A program made the position numbers and the translations under genes. From the NCBI RefSeq assembly GCF_000092865.1, contig NC_014151.1:3906001-3970000 (forward strand): a stretch of DNA of 64,000 nt, in the 5' to 3' direction. This stretch comes from Cellulomonas flavigena DSM 20109 (GTDB taxonomy: Bacteria; Actinomycetota; Actinomycetes; Actinomycetales; Cellulomonadaceae). How positions within the stretch are numbered: position 1 is the stretch's first letter; the number at the start of each line of letters is the position of its first letter. Below, piece after piece: positions 50,323 through 58,008 of the stretch. Under the pieces are notes generated by a model that ran no database searches, was not told the DNA's origin, and worked only from the letters and a program-made list of their open reading frames with translations.

Positions 50323-51264
50323 TCAAGCCATGTAGCGGTCGAACCACGCGAGCACGCGCTCCGGGTGCCGCTGGAAGTACGTGTACCCGTCCCAGCGGCG
50401 CGTGGTCCCCTCGATCCAGTACAGCTCCTTGTCCGGCACCGGGATGTTGTCGTACACGGACTGCACGTCGTCGGGGCGGGTGTAGACGTCGTCGCGGACC
50501 TGGTAGAGGAACGTCGGGACCGTCACGTGCCGCGCCCACGGCACCGGGGAGAAGTCCGCCAGCCGGAAGCTCGTGACCAGCCGGATCCGCTCCTCGAGGT
50601 CCGCGAGACGCCCGGCCGGGACGCCGAGCCGCTCCAGGGCACGCTCGAGCGCGACCCCGCACGACAGCGGCTGCGGCGCGACCATGCAGCGCACCCCCGC
50701 GAACACGTCGGGCCGGCGGGCCATGGCGAGCATCGTCGCGTTCGCGCCCACGCAGCGACTGAAGAGCCCCACGGTCATCTCGGCGGTGTCCGGGCGGCTG
50801 CGGACGTAGTCGAGCGACCCGACGACGTCGCGCGACTCGAACTGCCCGACGGTGAACACTCCGCCGTTCGCCGCGCCGCTCTGACCGAAGTTGCGCAGGT
50901 CGTACGCGAGCACGTTGTACCCGGCGTCGTGCAGGATCCGGTAGTCGGGGACGAAGTCGACCTCGATGTCGTTGCCGGTCGCGGCGCCGAGGGAGCGCCA
51001 CGGCTCGAGGTGCGACGGGAGCCCCGCGCGGTTGAACCAGCGCGGGTGGTTGGCGACGACGAGCCGGTCGGAGCCCTCCGCGGGGATGAACCACCCCTCG
51101 AGCGGGGTGCCGTCCTGCGACGGGAACGAGACGTCCTCGTACTCCAGGCCGGCCTCGTCGGGGTGGTGGAAGAGCGGCGCACGGGGCCAGGTGCGGAAGC
51201 TCTCGGCGATCGTGTCGAGCGTCGCGTCGACCATCTCGGGCGTCGGCGTGGTGGTGGTCGTCAT
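50323..51264 (-). CDS. Alpha/beta-hydrolase with probable Cys nucleophile
   Basis: A 313-residue hydrolase. The oxyanion strand LVVANHPRWFN and strand LAYDLRNFGQSG are typical; the nucleophile elbow is VGLFSRCVGANAT, where Cys171 takes the place of the usual Ser, as in dienelactone hydrolases. A late His is less obvious (IEGTTRRWDGYTYFQRHPERV). The role is unknown; it may bind rather than hydrolyse. GGAGGAG precedes the ATG. It follows the TetR gene closely, so the two form an operon. Confidence 0.8.
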   Translation of the reverse strand: MTTTTTPTPEMVDATLDTIAESFRTWPRAPLFHHPDEAGLEYEDVSFPSQDGTPLEGWFIPAEGSDRLVVANHPRWFNRAGLPSHLEPWRSLGAATGNDIEVDFVPDYRILHDAGYNVLAYDLRNFGQSGAANGGVFTVGQFESRDVVGSLDYVRSRPDTAEMTVGLFSRCVGANATMLAMARRPDVFAGVRCMVAPQPLSCGVALERALERLGVPAGRLADLEERIRLVTSFRLADFSPVPWARHVTVPTFLYQVRDDVYTRPDDVQSVYDNIPVPDKELYWIEGTTRRWDGYTYFQRHPERVLAWFDRYMA

Positions 51265-51266
51265 GG

Positions 51267-51971
51267 TCACTCTCCTCCGGTGGCGGGGTCGTGGTGGTCC
51301 GCGAGCGTCGTGAGCCACTGGCGCAGGAGCGCCGCCTCGGCGGGCTGCAGCGGCTCGGCGCCGTCCGCGAGGGTCGCCAGGAGACGACGGGCGGCGTCCG
51401 GGCGGGGCGGGCCGCCGGCGGGCAGGCCCGTGAGGGTGGCGACGAGACCGTCGCGCATCGTCCGCGCGACCGCCCCGTCCGCCGGCCCCCCGGTGCGCAG
51501 CAGCTGCAGGACGCAGCCGACGGCCGTGGCCTGCGTGACCTCGACCGCCCGCCGGGGCGGCACGCGCAGCAGGCCGTGGTCCGCGAGCCGCTGCATGTCC
51601 TCGAGCAGCGCCGCCTCGGCGACCTGGGCCGCGCGTGCCCGTCGCGGCCGGGCCGGGCCGTACATCGCGAGGTACAGCACGGGGTTCTCCAGGCCGAACC
51701 GCACGTGCATGTCCCACCCCGCGGCCAGGTCCGCGACGAGGTCCGCCGACCGGCGCACCGCCTGCTTGCGCTGCAGGTAGGCGGCGAACGCGTCGTCGAG
51801 CACGGCGTCGACGAGGCCGTCCTTGTCGCCGAAGTGGTGGTACAGCGTCGGGGCCCCCACCCCGGCCGCCTCGCACAGCTCGCGCGTCGTGGGCGTCACG
51901 TCGGGACGCTCGGCCAGGAGGCGCGCAGCCGCGTCGAGGAGACGTCGGCGTGGGGGTGCGGTGGTGGGCAT
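51267..51971 (-). CDS. TetR-family regulator
   Basis: A 234-residue regulator: RRRLLDAAARLLAERPDV then TTRELCEAAGVGAPTLYHHFGDKDGLVDAVL is the HTH; the remaining helical domain (with a TetR_C ligand pocket) is not conserved enough to name a ligand. It heads a two-gene unit with the hydrolase (2-bp gap), and the dyad at 52005-52024 is its likely operator. Confidence 0.93.
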   Translation of the reverse strand: MPTTAPPRRRLLDAAARLLAERPDVTPTTRELCEAAGVGAPTLYHHFGDKDGLVDAVLDDAFAAYLQRKQAVRRSADLVADLAAGWDMHVRFGLENPVLYLAMYGPARPRRARAAQVAEAALLEDMQRLADHGLLRVPPRRAVEVTQATAVGCVLQLLRTGGPADGAVARTMRDGLVATLTGLPAGGPPRPDAARRLLATLADGAEPLQPAEAALLRQWLTTLADHHDPATGGE

Positions 51972-52004
51972 GACATCGACGTTACAGCCGCTACTCTCAT
52001 TTGT

Positions 52005-52024
52005 ATATCGCTGATAAACGATAT
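52005..52024. promoter_or_regulatory. TetR operator dyad
   Basis: ATATCG (52005-52010) and CGATAT (52019-52024) form an inverted repeat with an eight-base spacer (CTGATAAA), 34 bp upstream of the TetR start in an unusually AT-rich patch. It has the usual size of TetR-family operators. Confidence 0.65.
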
Positions 52025-52091
52025 CCCGCGGGCTGCCCCCCGCACGCCGGACGCCGGACGCAGCGAGCCGACCGTCGTCAGCGGCCCGTCG

Positions 52092-52628
52092 TCAGCCTCC
52101 CGACAGCTCCCCCTGGATCCTGCGGATCACGTCCCCGAGCACACCCGTCGCCAGCAGACCGGACCCGAGCGGCCCCGAGGCGTCCTCGCCCAGCAGCGGC
52201 AGCGCACGCAGCGCGGCGCTCACCGGCGCGCTCATCCGCGCGACCTGCCACCGGACCTCGTCGTCGAGCGCGTCCGGACGGTCCGCGGCGGCGAGCGCGG
52301 CGGCCTTCGCCGCGTAGGCGGCGGCACCCAGGGCGTGCGCCCCCATGTGCGCGACGCCCGACGCCTGCGCCGCGGCGCGCGCGGCGGCGACGGCCGCGGG
52401 CGAGCGGACGGCGTCCGCGGCACGGCCCGCGACGAAGCGCCGGCGGATCTCGTCGGCGGCCCGTAGCTCGCCGCGGCCGAACGCCCGGGCGCGGGCGATC
52501 GCGTCGCGCGGCCGGTCGTCGTCCGGGGCCTCGGCCTCGAACAGCGGCAGGACGCGCTCGGCGCAGTCCGCGGCCCACGTCGCGACCGTGCGGCGGTCGG
52601 GTTCGCTCAGCGCCTGGGGAGAGACCAT
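52092..52628 (-). CDS. Imm-5-like putative immunity protein
   Basis: A 178-residue all-helical, alanine-rich protein. It matches the pattern of proteins annotated Imm-5 or putative immunity protein: ATWAADCAERVLPLFE, DDRPRDAIARARAFGRGE, then a run of Ala-rich helices (VAHMGAHALGAAAYAAKAAAL) and VRWQVARM. Such proteins neutralise polymorphic toxins, but no toxin gene is nearby. If real, it may be an orphan immunity gene. Confidence 0.65.
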   Translation of the reverse strand: MVSPQALSEPDRRTVATWAADCAERVLPLFEAEAPDDDRPRDAIARARAFGRGELRAADEIRRRFVAGRAADAVRSPAAVAAARAAAQASGVAHMGAHALGAAAYAAKAAALAAADRPDALDDEVRWQVARMSAPVSAALRALPLLGEDASGPLGSGLLATGVLGDVIRRIQGELSGG

Positions 52629-52718
52629 GCCCGACCCTCCCGCACGCCGACTGCCCTCACCAAGTCGCCACGAACCGCCCGGACGTGCAGCACTGCGGCC
52701 CCGCTAGGTTCGGCTCCC

Positions 52719-53471
52719 GTGGAGACCACCGGGACCGCCAGGACCGTCCGCGCGCTGACGTGGGACGGCTACCGCAACGCCCGCGACCTGGGCGGCCTGC
52801 CCACCCCGCTGTCGCCCACGGGCACCACGCTGTCCGGACGCCTCGCGCGCGGACCGCGCCGGGAGTGGCTGACCGCGGCCGGGCGGCTGGCCGCGGCGAG
52901 GTGGGGCGTGCGCACCGTCGTCGACCTGCGCAACGCCGACGAGCACGGACCGCGACCCGGTGACCCCGACGCCGCCGCCGAGCCGTGGGACGGCGTGACG
53001 GTCGTCCACGCGCCGACCGAGGACCCGGCGCACGTCGAGTTCATGACGACGTGCGGGCCGATCCTCGACTCACCCGAGTACTGGCGCCACAACGTGCGGA
53101 TCCTGCCGCAGCACGTCCGCGGTGCCCTGGTCGCCGTCGGCACGGCGACACCGGGCGTGCTCGTGCACTGCCACGCGGGCCGTGACCGCACCGGCCTCGT
53201 CGTCGCCCTGACGCTCGCGCACGCCGGCGTCCCGCCCGAGCACGTCGCCGCCGACTGGGCGCAGTCGGTGCGGGACATGGCGGGCGGTGCGCCCCGCCCC
53301 GAGGACCGGCAGTCCACCTGGGGGCCGGCAGAGGTCGAGGCGTTCCTCGGGCAGACGCTCCCCGTCGTCGAGGACGTCGTCGGGGACGTCGAGCGCGTGC
53401 TCGACACCGTCGGGCTCGAGGACGACCACCGGCAGCGGCTGCGGGACCTGCTCGTCGCGGACGCGCCCTGA
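52719..53471 (+). CDS. Tyrosine-protein phosphatase (IphP type)
   Basis: A 250-residue cytoplasmic phosphatase with the Cx5R loop HCHAGRDRTGLVVAL (Cys151, Arg157). The N-terminal YRNARDLGGLPTPLSPTG and VVDLRNADEH are the usual motifs of the IphP/lipid-phosphatase-like family. Substrate may be phosphotyrosine, phospholipid or inositide. The GTG at 52719 has TAGGTT nine bases upstream and no Shine-Dalgarno. Confidence 0.92.
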   Translation: METTGTARTVRALTWDGYRNARDLGGLPTPLSPTGTTLSGRLARGPRREWLTAAGRLAAARWGVRTVVDLRNADEHGPRPGDPDAAAEPWDGVTVVHAPTEDPAHVEFMTTCGPILDSPEYWRHNVRILPQHVRGALVAVGTATPGVLVHCHAGRDRTGLVVALTLAHAGVPPEHVAADWAQSVRDMAGGAPRPEDRQSTWGPAEVEAFLGQTLPVVEDVVGDVERVLDTVGLEDDHRQRLRDLLVADAP

Positions 53472-53700
53472 GTGCCGGACCCGGACCGGCAGGTCACCGC
53501 GAGCTCCGCCGCAGGCCCCTCTGGGCCCGCGGACCCGCTCGCGCGCTGACGTCCGGGCGGCACCCTGGCCGGTGTCGGTGGCCGTCCCTACAGTGAGGAC
53601 CGCGCCGCTTCGTCCTGGTTCGTGACGGCGCACTCCCGGGGGGCGACGGCGGGGGCCCGCGCCCGGTGGGACGCCGCCTCCCCGCCACAGAGGTGCACCG

Positions 53701-54696
53701 ATGCGATCCAGCCTGACGACCTCCCTCGCCGCCGCCGTGGCGCTCACGCTGCTGGCCGCCGTCCCGGCGTCCGCCCACGGGCCGCACGGCTCCGGGTACC
53801 CGCACGGCGACCCCCGTCCCACGACGTACCTGCTCGACCCGGTCGGTGACGCCGCCGACGACGTCTACCCCGAGGGCGTCGCGGCGCACGGCGACGACTT
53901 CTACGTCGGCAGCACCACCGACGGCACCATCTACCGCGGCGACCTCGACGAGCCGACGGCCACGCCGTTCCTGGCGGGCGGCGAGGACGGCCGGACCATG
54001 GCGGTCGGGCTGAAGGTCGACCGCGGCCAGCTCCTCGTCGCCGGCGGCCTCACCGGCAGGGTGTGGGCGTACGACCTGCGCACCGGTGACCTCACGGCGT
54101 CGTGGGAGGTCGAGCAGGACGGGTCGCCGACGTTCGTCAACGACCTGGCCGTCAGCCCGCGGGGCGACGTGTACGTGACGGACTCCATGCGCCCGGTCAT
54201 GTACCGGATCGACGCCCGCGAGCGCCGCACGGCCGGCACGCAGCCGCTGACGCCGGTGGTGTCGTTCGAGGGCACCGACTTCACCTACGACCAGGACGTC
54301 AACGCCAACGGCCTCGTCGTCTCGCGCGACGGCCGGTACGCGCTCGTCGCCAAGACGCGGACGGCCGAGCTGTTCCGCGTCGGCCTGATCGACGGGAGCG
54401 TGACGCGCGTCGACCTCGGCGACGACGGGGTCGCGGGGGACGGCCTGCTGCTCGACGGGCGGCGCCTGTACGCGGTCGAGTGGACGACCGCCACGCCCGG
54501 CATCGCGACGGTGCGCCTGGACCGCGACTGGCTGTCCGGCACGGTCGTCTCGCGCACGCCGGACGCGTCGTTCGACGACCCGACGACCGCGGCCCGCGCG
54601 GGCCGGGACCTGCTGGTGGTCAACAGCCAGTTCGAGACGCGCAGCGCGGGCGGGACGCCGGAGCCGTTCACGGTGTCGCGGATCCCGGCGCCCTGA
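53701..54696 (+). CDS. Secreted SMP-30/NHL-like beta-propeller
   Basis: A 331-residue secreted propeller. The signal peptide ends near VPASAHG. Blades: DVYPEGVAAHGDDFYVGSTTDGTIYRG, RVWAYDLRTGDLTASWEV, FVNDLAVSPRGDVYVTDS, NANGLVVSRDGRYALV, GDGLLLDGRRLYAVEW. SMP-30 metal ligands are partly present (Glu in YPEGVA, Asn in FVNDLAV and NANGLVV). It may hydrolyse a lactone or only bind; function is unknown. The 229-bp upstream gap has TACAGT near 53590. Confidence 0.82.
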   Translation: MRSSLTTSLAAAVALTLLAAVPASAHGPHGSGYPHGDPRPTTYLLDPVGDAADDVYPEGVAAHGDDFYVGSTTDGTIYRGDLDEPTATPFLAGGEDGRTMAVGLKVDRGQLLVAGGLTGRVWAYDLRTGDLTASWEVEQDGSPTFVNDLAVSPRGDVYVTDSMRPVMYRIDARERRTAGTQPLTPVVSFEGTDFTYDQDVNANGLVVSRDGRYALVAKTRTAELFRVGLIDGSVTRVDLGDDGVAGDGLLLDGRRLYAVEWTTATPGIATVRLDRDWLSGTVVSRTPDASFDDPTTAARAGRDLLVVNSQFETRSAGGTPEPFTVSRIPAP

Positions 54697-54716
54697 GCAC
54701 ACCGTGAGCTGAGGGA

Positions 54717-55328
54717 TCAGGCGTCGAGCCCCGTCGGCAGCCCGTCGTCGTACAGCGCGAGCACGTCGTCGGCACCCGTGAGGGTGTCGACGACGCAGCG
54801 CGCGGGCGTGGCGTGCAGGGTCGGGTAGTCGACCTCGCCGAGCGCCGGGTCCACGGGGAATGCGAGGCGCTCGGCGTCGAGGGAGAACTGCGCGTCGACG
54901 CCGGGCTTGTTGCCGCGCGGGTCCTGCCGGTGCCACGCGCCGCGCAGGTGGACGGCGACGAGGCCGTGCAGGACGTGCCCGCCCTGGTCGTCGCCCAGCC
55001 GCTGGTAGCACAGCGCGGTCGGGACGCCCTCGGCGCGCAGCAGCGCGGCGAGCAGGTGCGCCTTGGCGTAGCAGAGTCCGACGCGCTGCTCGAGGACGTC
55101 CGCGGCCCGCAGGGTGACGCGCGGGTCGCGGACGTCGTACGAGTGCGCGACCTCGTCGCGCACCCACGCGAACGCCAGGCGCGCGAGGTCCTCGTCGGAG
55201 CCCGCCTGCGCACGCAGGTCGCGGGCCAGCGCGACGACGGCGGGGTGGTCGGCCTGGACGACGTCGTCCGCGGCCAGGAACAGCGTGGGGTCGGCAGGCT
55301 CGACGGGCGGTGACGTGGCGTTCGACAT
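54717..55328 (-). CDS. Transglutaminase-like protein
   Basis: A 203-residue transglutaminase-core protein. The catalytic Cys86 is in GLCYAKAHLLAALLRAEGVP, His in HVLHGLVAVHLRG and Asp in WHRQDPRGNKPG. No signal peptide. Bacterial members are usually peptidases or amidases rather than cross-linkers; the substrate is unknown. TAGCCT ends eight bases before the ATG, fitting a leaderless transcript. Confidence 0.88.
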   Translation of the reverse strand: MSNATSPPVEPADPTLFLAADDVVQADHPAVVALARDLRAQAGSDEDLARLAFAWVRDEVAHSYDVRDPRVTLRAADVLEQRVGLCYAKAHLLAALLRAEGVPTALCYQRLGDDQGGHVLHGLVAVHLRGAWHRQDPRGNKPGVDAQFSLDAERLAFPVDPALGEVDYPTLHATPARCVVDTLTGADDVLALYDDGLPTGLDA

Positions 55329-55367
55329 CCGCCGGAGGCTACCGGGTCGTGCGCCGGTCGGGAGCCC

Positions 55368-56033
55368 TCAGCCGCGTGGCAGGAAGCCCAGGAGCCCGGC
55401 GGTGAGCGCGACCCGCAGGGCCTCGCGCGTCTCGAGGTGGAGGACGGCGAGCGTCGGGTCCTGCTCGAAGGCCGCCAGCACGCTGGGCGGCGGCGGCACG
55501 TACGACGAGACGGCGCCGGCCGTGACGAGCGTGAGCAGGCCGAACCGCTGCGCCTGGTCGCCGAGCTCGGGCACGTGACGCCGCAGGAGCTCCTCCAGCG
55601 TCTCGAGGTGCGCGAGCGACGCCCGCTTGTGCCGGACCACCACGTCGACGGAGACGTTGTGCTCGAGCACGCCGCCCTGGGCGCCGAAGAGGTCGCAGAG
55701 CACGGGACGGGTGGCGAGCGAGTCGCTGAGGACGTCGGCGAGCTGCGTCGCACGGGTCCCGGGTGACGCACCGGCCTCGACGCCCCCGGCCAGCTCGGCG
55801 TCCAGGTCCGTCAGCCAGGTCCCCAGCCGGTCGTCGAGCAGCTCGAGCAGCACGGCCTCGCGGGACTCGAAGTAGCGCAGCACGTTGGACTTGGCCAGGC
55901 CGACGCGGCGGCTGAGCTCGTTCAGGCTGACGTCGGCCACGGGCATCTCGTCGAGCATGGCCGCGGCGGTGTCGAGGATCGTGCGGCGGCGGAGCTCTCG
56001 CTGCTCCTCGCTGCGCGCGCGCTGGAACGTCAC
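55368..56033 (-). CDS. TetR-family regulator
   Basis: A 221-residue regulator with HTH RRRTILDTAAAMLDEMPVADVSLNELSRRVGLAKSNVLRYFESREAV and a TetR_C ligand domain. It is divergent from the SDR gene, with three GACCGSCGGTC palindromes between. TAGGCT seven bases before the GTG suggests a leaderless mRNA. It probably represses itself and the SDR gene. Confidence 0.93.
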   Translation of the reverse strand: MTFQRARSEEQRELRRRTILDTAAAMLDEMPVADVSLNELSRRVGLAKSNVLRYFESREAVLLELLDDRLGTWLTDLDAELAGGVEAGASPGTRATQLADVLSDSLATRPVLCDLFGAQGGVLEHNVSVDVVVRHKRASLAHLETLEELLRRHVPELGDQAQRFGLLTLVTAGAVSSYVPPPPSVLAAFEQDPTLAVLHLETREALRVALTAGLLGFLPRG

Positions 56034-56048
56034 GGGCGCAGCCTAACG

Positions 56049-56114
56049 GACCGCCGGTCCGTTGCCATCAGACCGGCGGTCCCTTAGCGTCGGGAGCCCA
56101 TCAGACCGGCGGTT
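56049..56114. promoter_or_regulatory. Three TetR operators
   Basis: GACCGCCGGTC (56049-56059), GACCGGCGGTC (56071-56081) and GACCGGCGGTT (56104-56114). The first two are perfect dyads and the third has one changed end. They span both divergent promoters. Confidence 0.8.
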
Positions 56115-56128
56115 CCTCAGGAGACGAC

Positions 56129-57025
56129 ATGAGCGAGCAGTGGACCGAGCAGCACGTCCCCGACCAGAGCGGCCGCGTCGCGGTCGTCACCGGCGCCAGC
56201 GGCGGCCTCGGCCTCGAGACCGCACGCGTGCTCGCGGCACGCGGCGCGCACGTCGTGCTCGCCGTCCGGGACGTCGAGAAGGGCAAGCAGGCCGCCGCCC
56301 GCATCGACGGCGACACCAGCGTCCAGGCGCTCGACCTCACCTCGCTCGCGTCCGTCCGGTCCGCCGCCGCCGACCTGCGCGCGGCGCACCCCCGGATCGA
56401 CCTGCTCGTCAACAACGCGGGCGTCATGTACACCCCGCGCCGGACCACCACCGACGGGTTCGAGCTCCAGCTCGGCACCAACCACCTCGGCCACTTCGCC
56501 CTCACCGGGCTCCTGCTCGACCGGCTCCTGCCCGTCCCCGGATCGCGTGTCGTCACGGTCGCCAGCAACGCCCACCGCATGCGCGCCGCGATCGACTTCG
56601 ACGACCTGCAGTCGGAGCGCTCGTACAGCCGCGTCCGGGCCTACGGGCAGTCCAAGCTCGCGAACCTCATGTTCACGTACGAGCTGCAGCGCCGGCTCGC
56701 GTCGCACGGCACCACCGTCGCCGTCGCCGCGCACCCCGGGGTGTCCCGCACCGAGCTCGCCCGCAACGCCCCCACCACGGTCCGCCTGCTCCTCACGAGG
56801 CTCGCCCCGCTCTTCCAGCCCGCCGAGATGGGCGCACTGCCCACGCTGCGCGCCGCCACCGACCCCGCCGTCACGGGCGGGCAGTACTACGGGCCCGCCG
56901 GCCGTCGGGAGGTCCGCGGCCACCCCGTCCTCGTCGCGTCGAGCCCCGAGTCACACGACGAGACCGTGCAGCGCCGGCTGTGGGCGGTGTCCGAGGAGCT
57001 CACGCAGGTGACGTTCCCGGTGTGA
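56129..57025 (+). CDS. Short-chain dehydrogenase/reductase
   Basis: A 298-residue oxidoreductase of the retinol-dehydrogenase-like SDR group: cofactor motif VVTGASGGLGLETAR, NNAG in LLVNNAGVMYTP, and catalytic Tyr172 and Lys176 (YGQSKLAN). NAD(P)-dependent; the substrate is an unidentified carbonyl or alcohol. It is controlled by the divergent TetR via the three dyads. Confidence 0.93.
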   Translation: MSEQWTEQHVPDQSGRVAVVTGASGGLGLETARVLAARGAHVVLAVRDVEKGKQAAARIDGDTSVQALDLTSLASVRSAAADLRAAHPRIDLLVNNAGVMYTPRRTTTDGFELQLGTNHLGHFALTGLLLDRLLPVPGSRVVTVASNAHRMRAAIDFDDLQSERSYSRVRAYGQSKLANLMFTYELQRRLASHGTTVAVAAHPGVSRTELARNAPTTVRLLLTRLAPLFQPAEMGALPTLRAATDPAVTGGQYYGPAGRREVRGHPVLVASSPESHDETVQRRLWAVSEELTQVTFPV

Positions 57026-57238
57026 CGGGGCGCCGTCGACGAGGTCGTGCCGAGCCTCCGCGCGTCGGCGGCGAGGCCCCGGCGGTCCGCGATGCGGACC
57101 TGGCCCGGAGACCTGATCCCTCCCGTGCTTCCGTCGTGGCTGAGGGAGAACGCACCACGTCGTCCCGGCTGCCGCCACCCGGGGCCAGCCGGGACGACGC
57201 GCGCCGTCTGCCACCGCCCGCGACTCGAAGGAACCAGG

Positions 57239-57826
57239 ATGTCTCCTCGCACCCCGCGCCCGCCCCGCGTCCTCGCGGCGGCCGAGCGAGCCCGAGCCCG
57301 CGGCTTCCGCGCCTCGAGCGGTGACGGCGTCGGACCGCTGCTGGCGGCGCTCGCCGCGGCCGTACCCGACGGCGGACGCGTCCTCGAGATCGGCACCGGC
57401 GCGGGCGTCGGACTGGCCTGGATCGTCTCCGGTCTCGGCCGCCGGCGCGACGTCGAGGTCGTGACGGTCGAGGCCGACGCGGAGCTCGCCGCGGACGTGC
57501 GCGGCGACGTGCCCGGGTACGTCGACGTCCGCACGGGCCGCTTCGAGGACCTGCACCCGACGCTCGGGACGTACGACCTGGTGTTCGCCGACGCCGAGGG
57601 CGGCAAGTGGACCGACTTCGACCGCACGCGCGACCTCGTCAGGCCCGGGGGCGTCCTGGTGCTCGACGACCTCGACGAGTCGCTGTACACGCGGCCCGAG
57701 CACCGCGCGACGGTCGCCGCCGTCGTCGCCGACGTGCACGCCGACCCGCGCTTCACCGTCGCGGAGCTCGCGTTCGACACCGGTCTGCTCCTCGCGACAC
57801 GTGCGCGCGACGGCGGGACCGCGTGA
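57239..57826 (+). CDS. Class I SAM O-methyltransferase (COMT-like)
   Basis: A 195-residue SAM-dependent methyltransferase. The SAM motif VLEIGTGAGVGLAW begins at residue 48; further motifs are VEVVTVEADAELAAD (acidic loop), YDLVFADAEGGKWTDF (metal/catalytic Asp region of the catechol O-methyltransferase-like family) and RPGGVLVLDDLDE. AAGGA lies seven bases before the ATG. It is the closest homologue, about 90 percent identical by eye, of the second half of the fusion protein at 61022. It is 182 bp upstream of the tyrosinase-vWA gene on the same strand. Methylation of catechols made by that enzyme is an attractive guess. Confidence 0.88.
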   Translation: MSPRTPRPPRVLAAAERARARGFRASSGDGVGPLLAALAAAVPDGGRVLEIGTGAGVGLAWIVSGLGRRRDVEVVTVEADAELAADVRGDVPGYVDVRTGRFEDLHPTLGTYDLVFADAEGGKWTDFDRTRDLVRPGGVLVLDDLDESLYTRPEHRATVAAVVADVHADPRFTVAELAFDTGLLLATRARDGGTA

Positions 57827-57931
57827 GGCGCCTGCCCTTCGTCCCCGAGCCGGCGCACCCGCCGCGCAGGACGGGTGAACCGGTGACCTCACCCGCCTGA
57901 CACCGCCCGCGCGCGTATCCGCGCTCCTCCC

Positions 57932-57948
57932 GCGGGGCTCGTCCCCGC
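57932..57948 (+). terminator. Short hairpin before the tyrosinase gene
   Basis: GCGGGG (57932-57937) pairs with CCCCGC (57943-57948) around CTCGT, about 60 bases before the tyrosinase-vWA start. It may be a terminator of the methyltransferase mRNA or a leader structure. Confidence 0.4.
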
Positions 57949-58008
57949 AGACCGTCTCGCGCCCCGGCCGATCCCGCGGCCCCGCGACCCGGCGGGAAGG
58001 AGCGCGTC

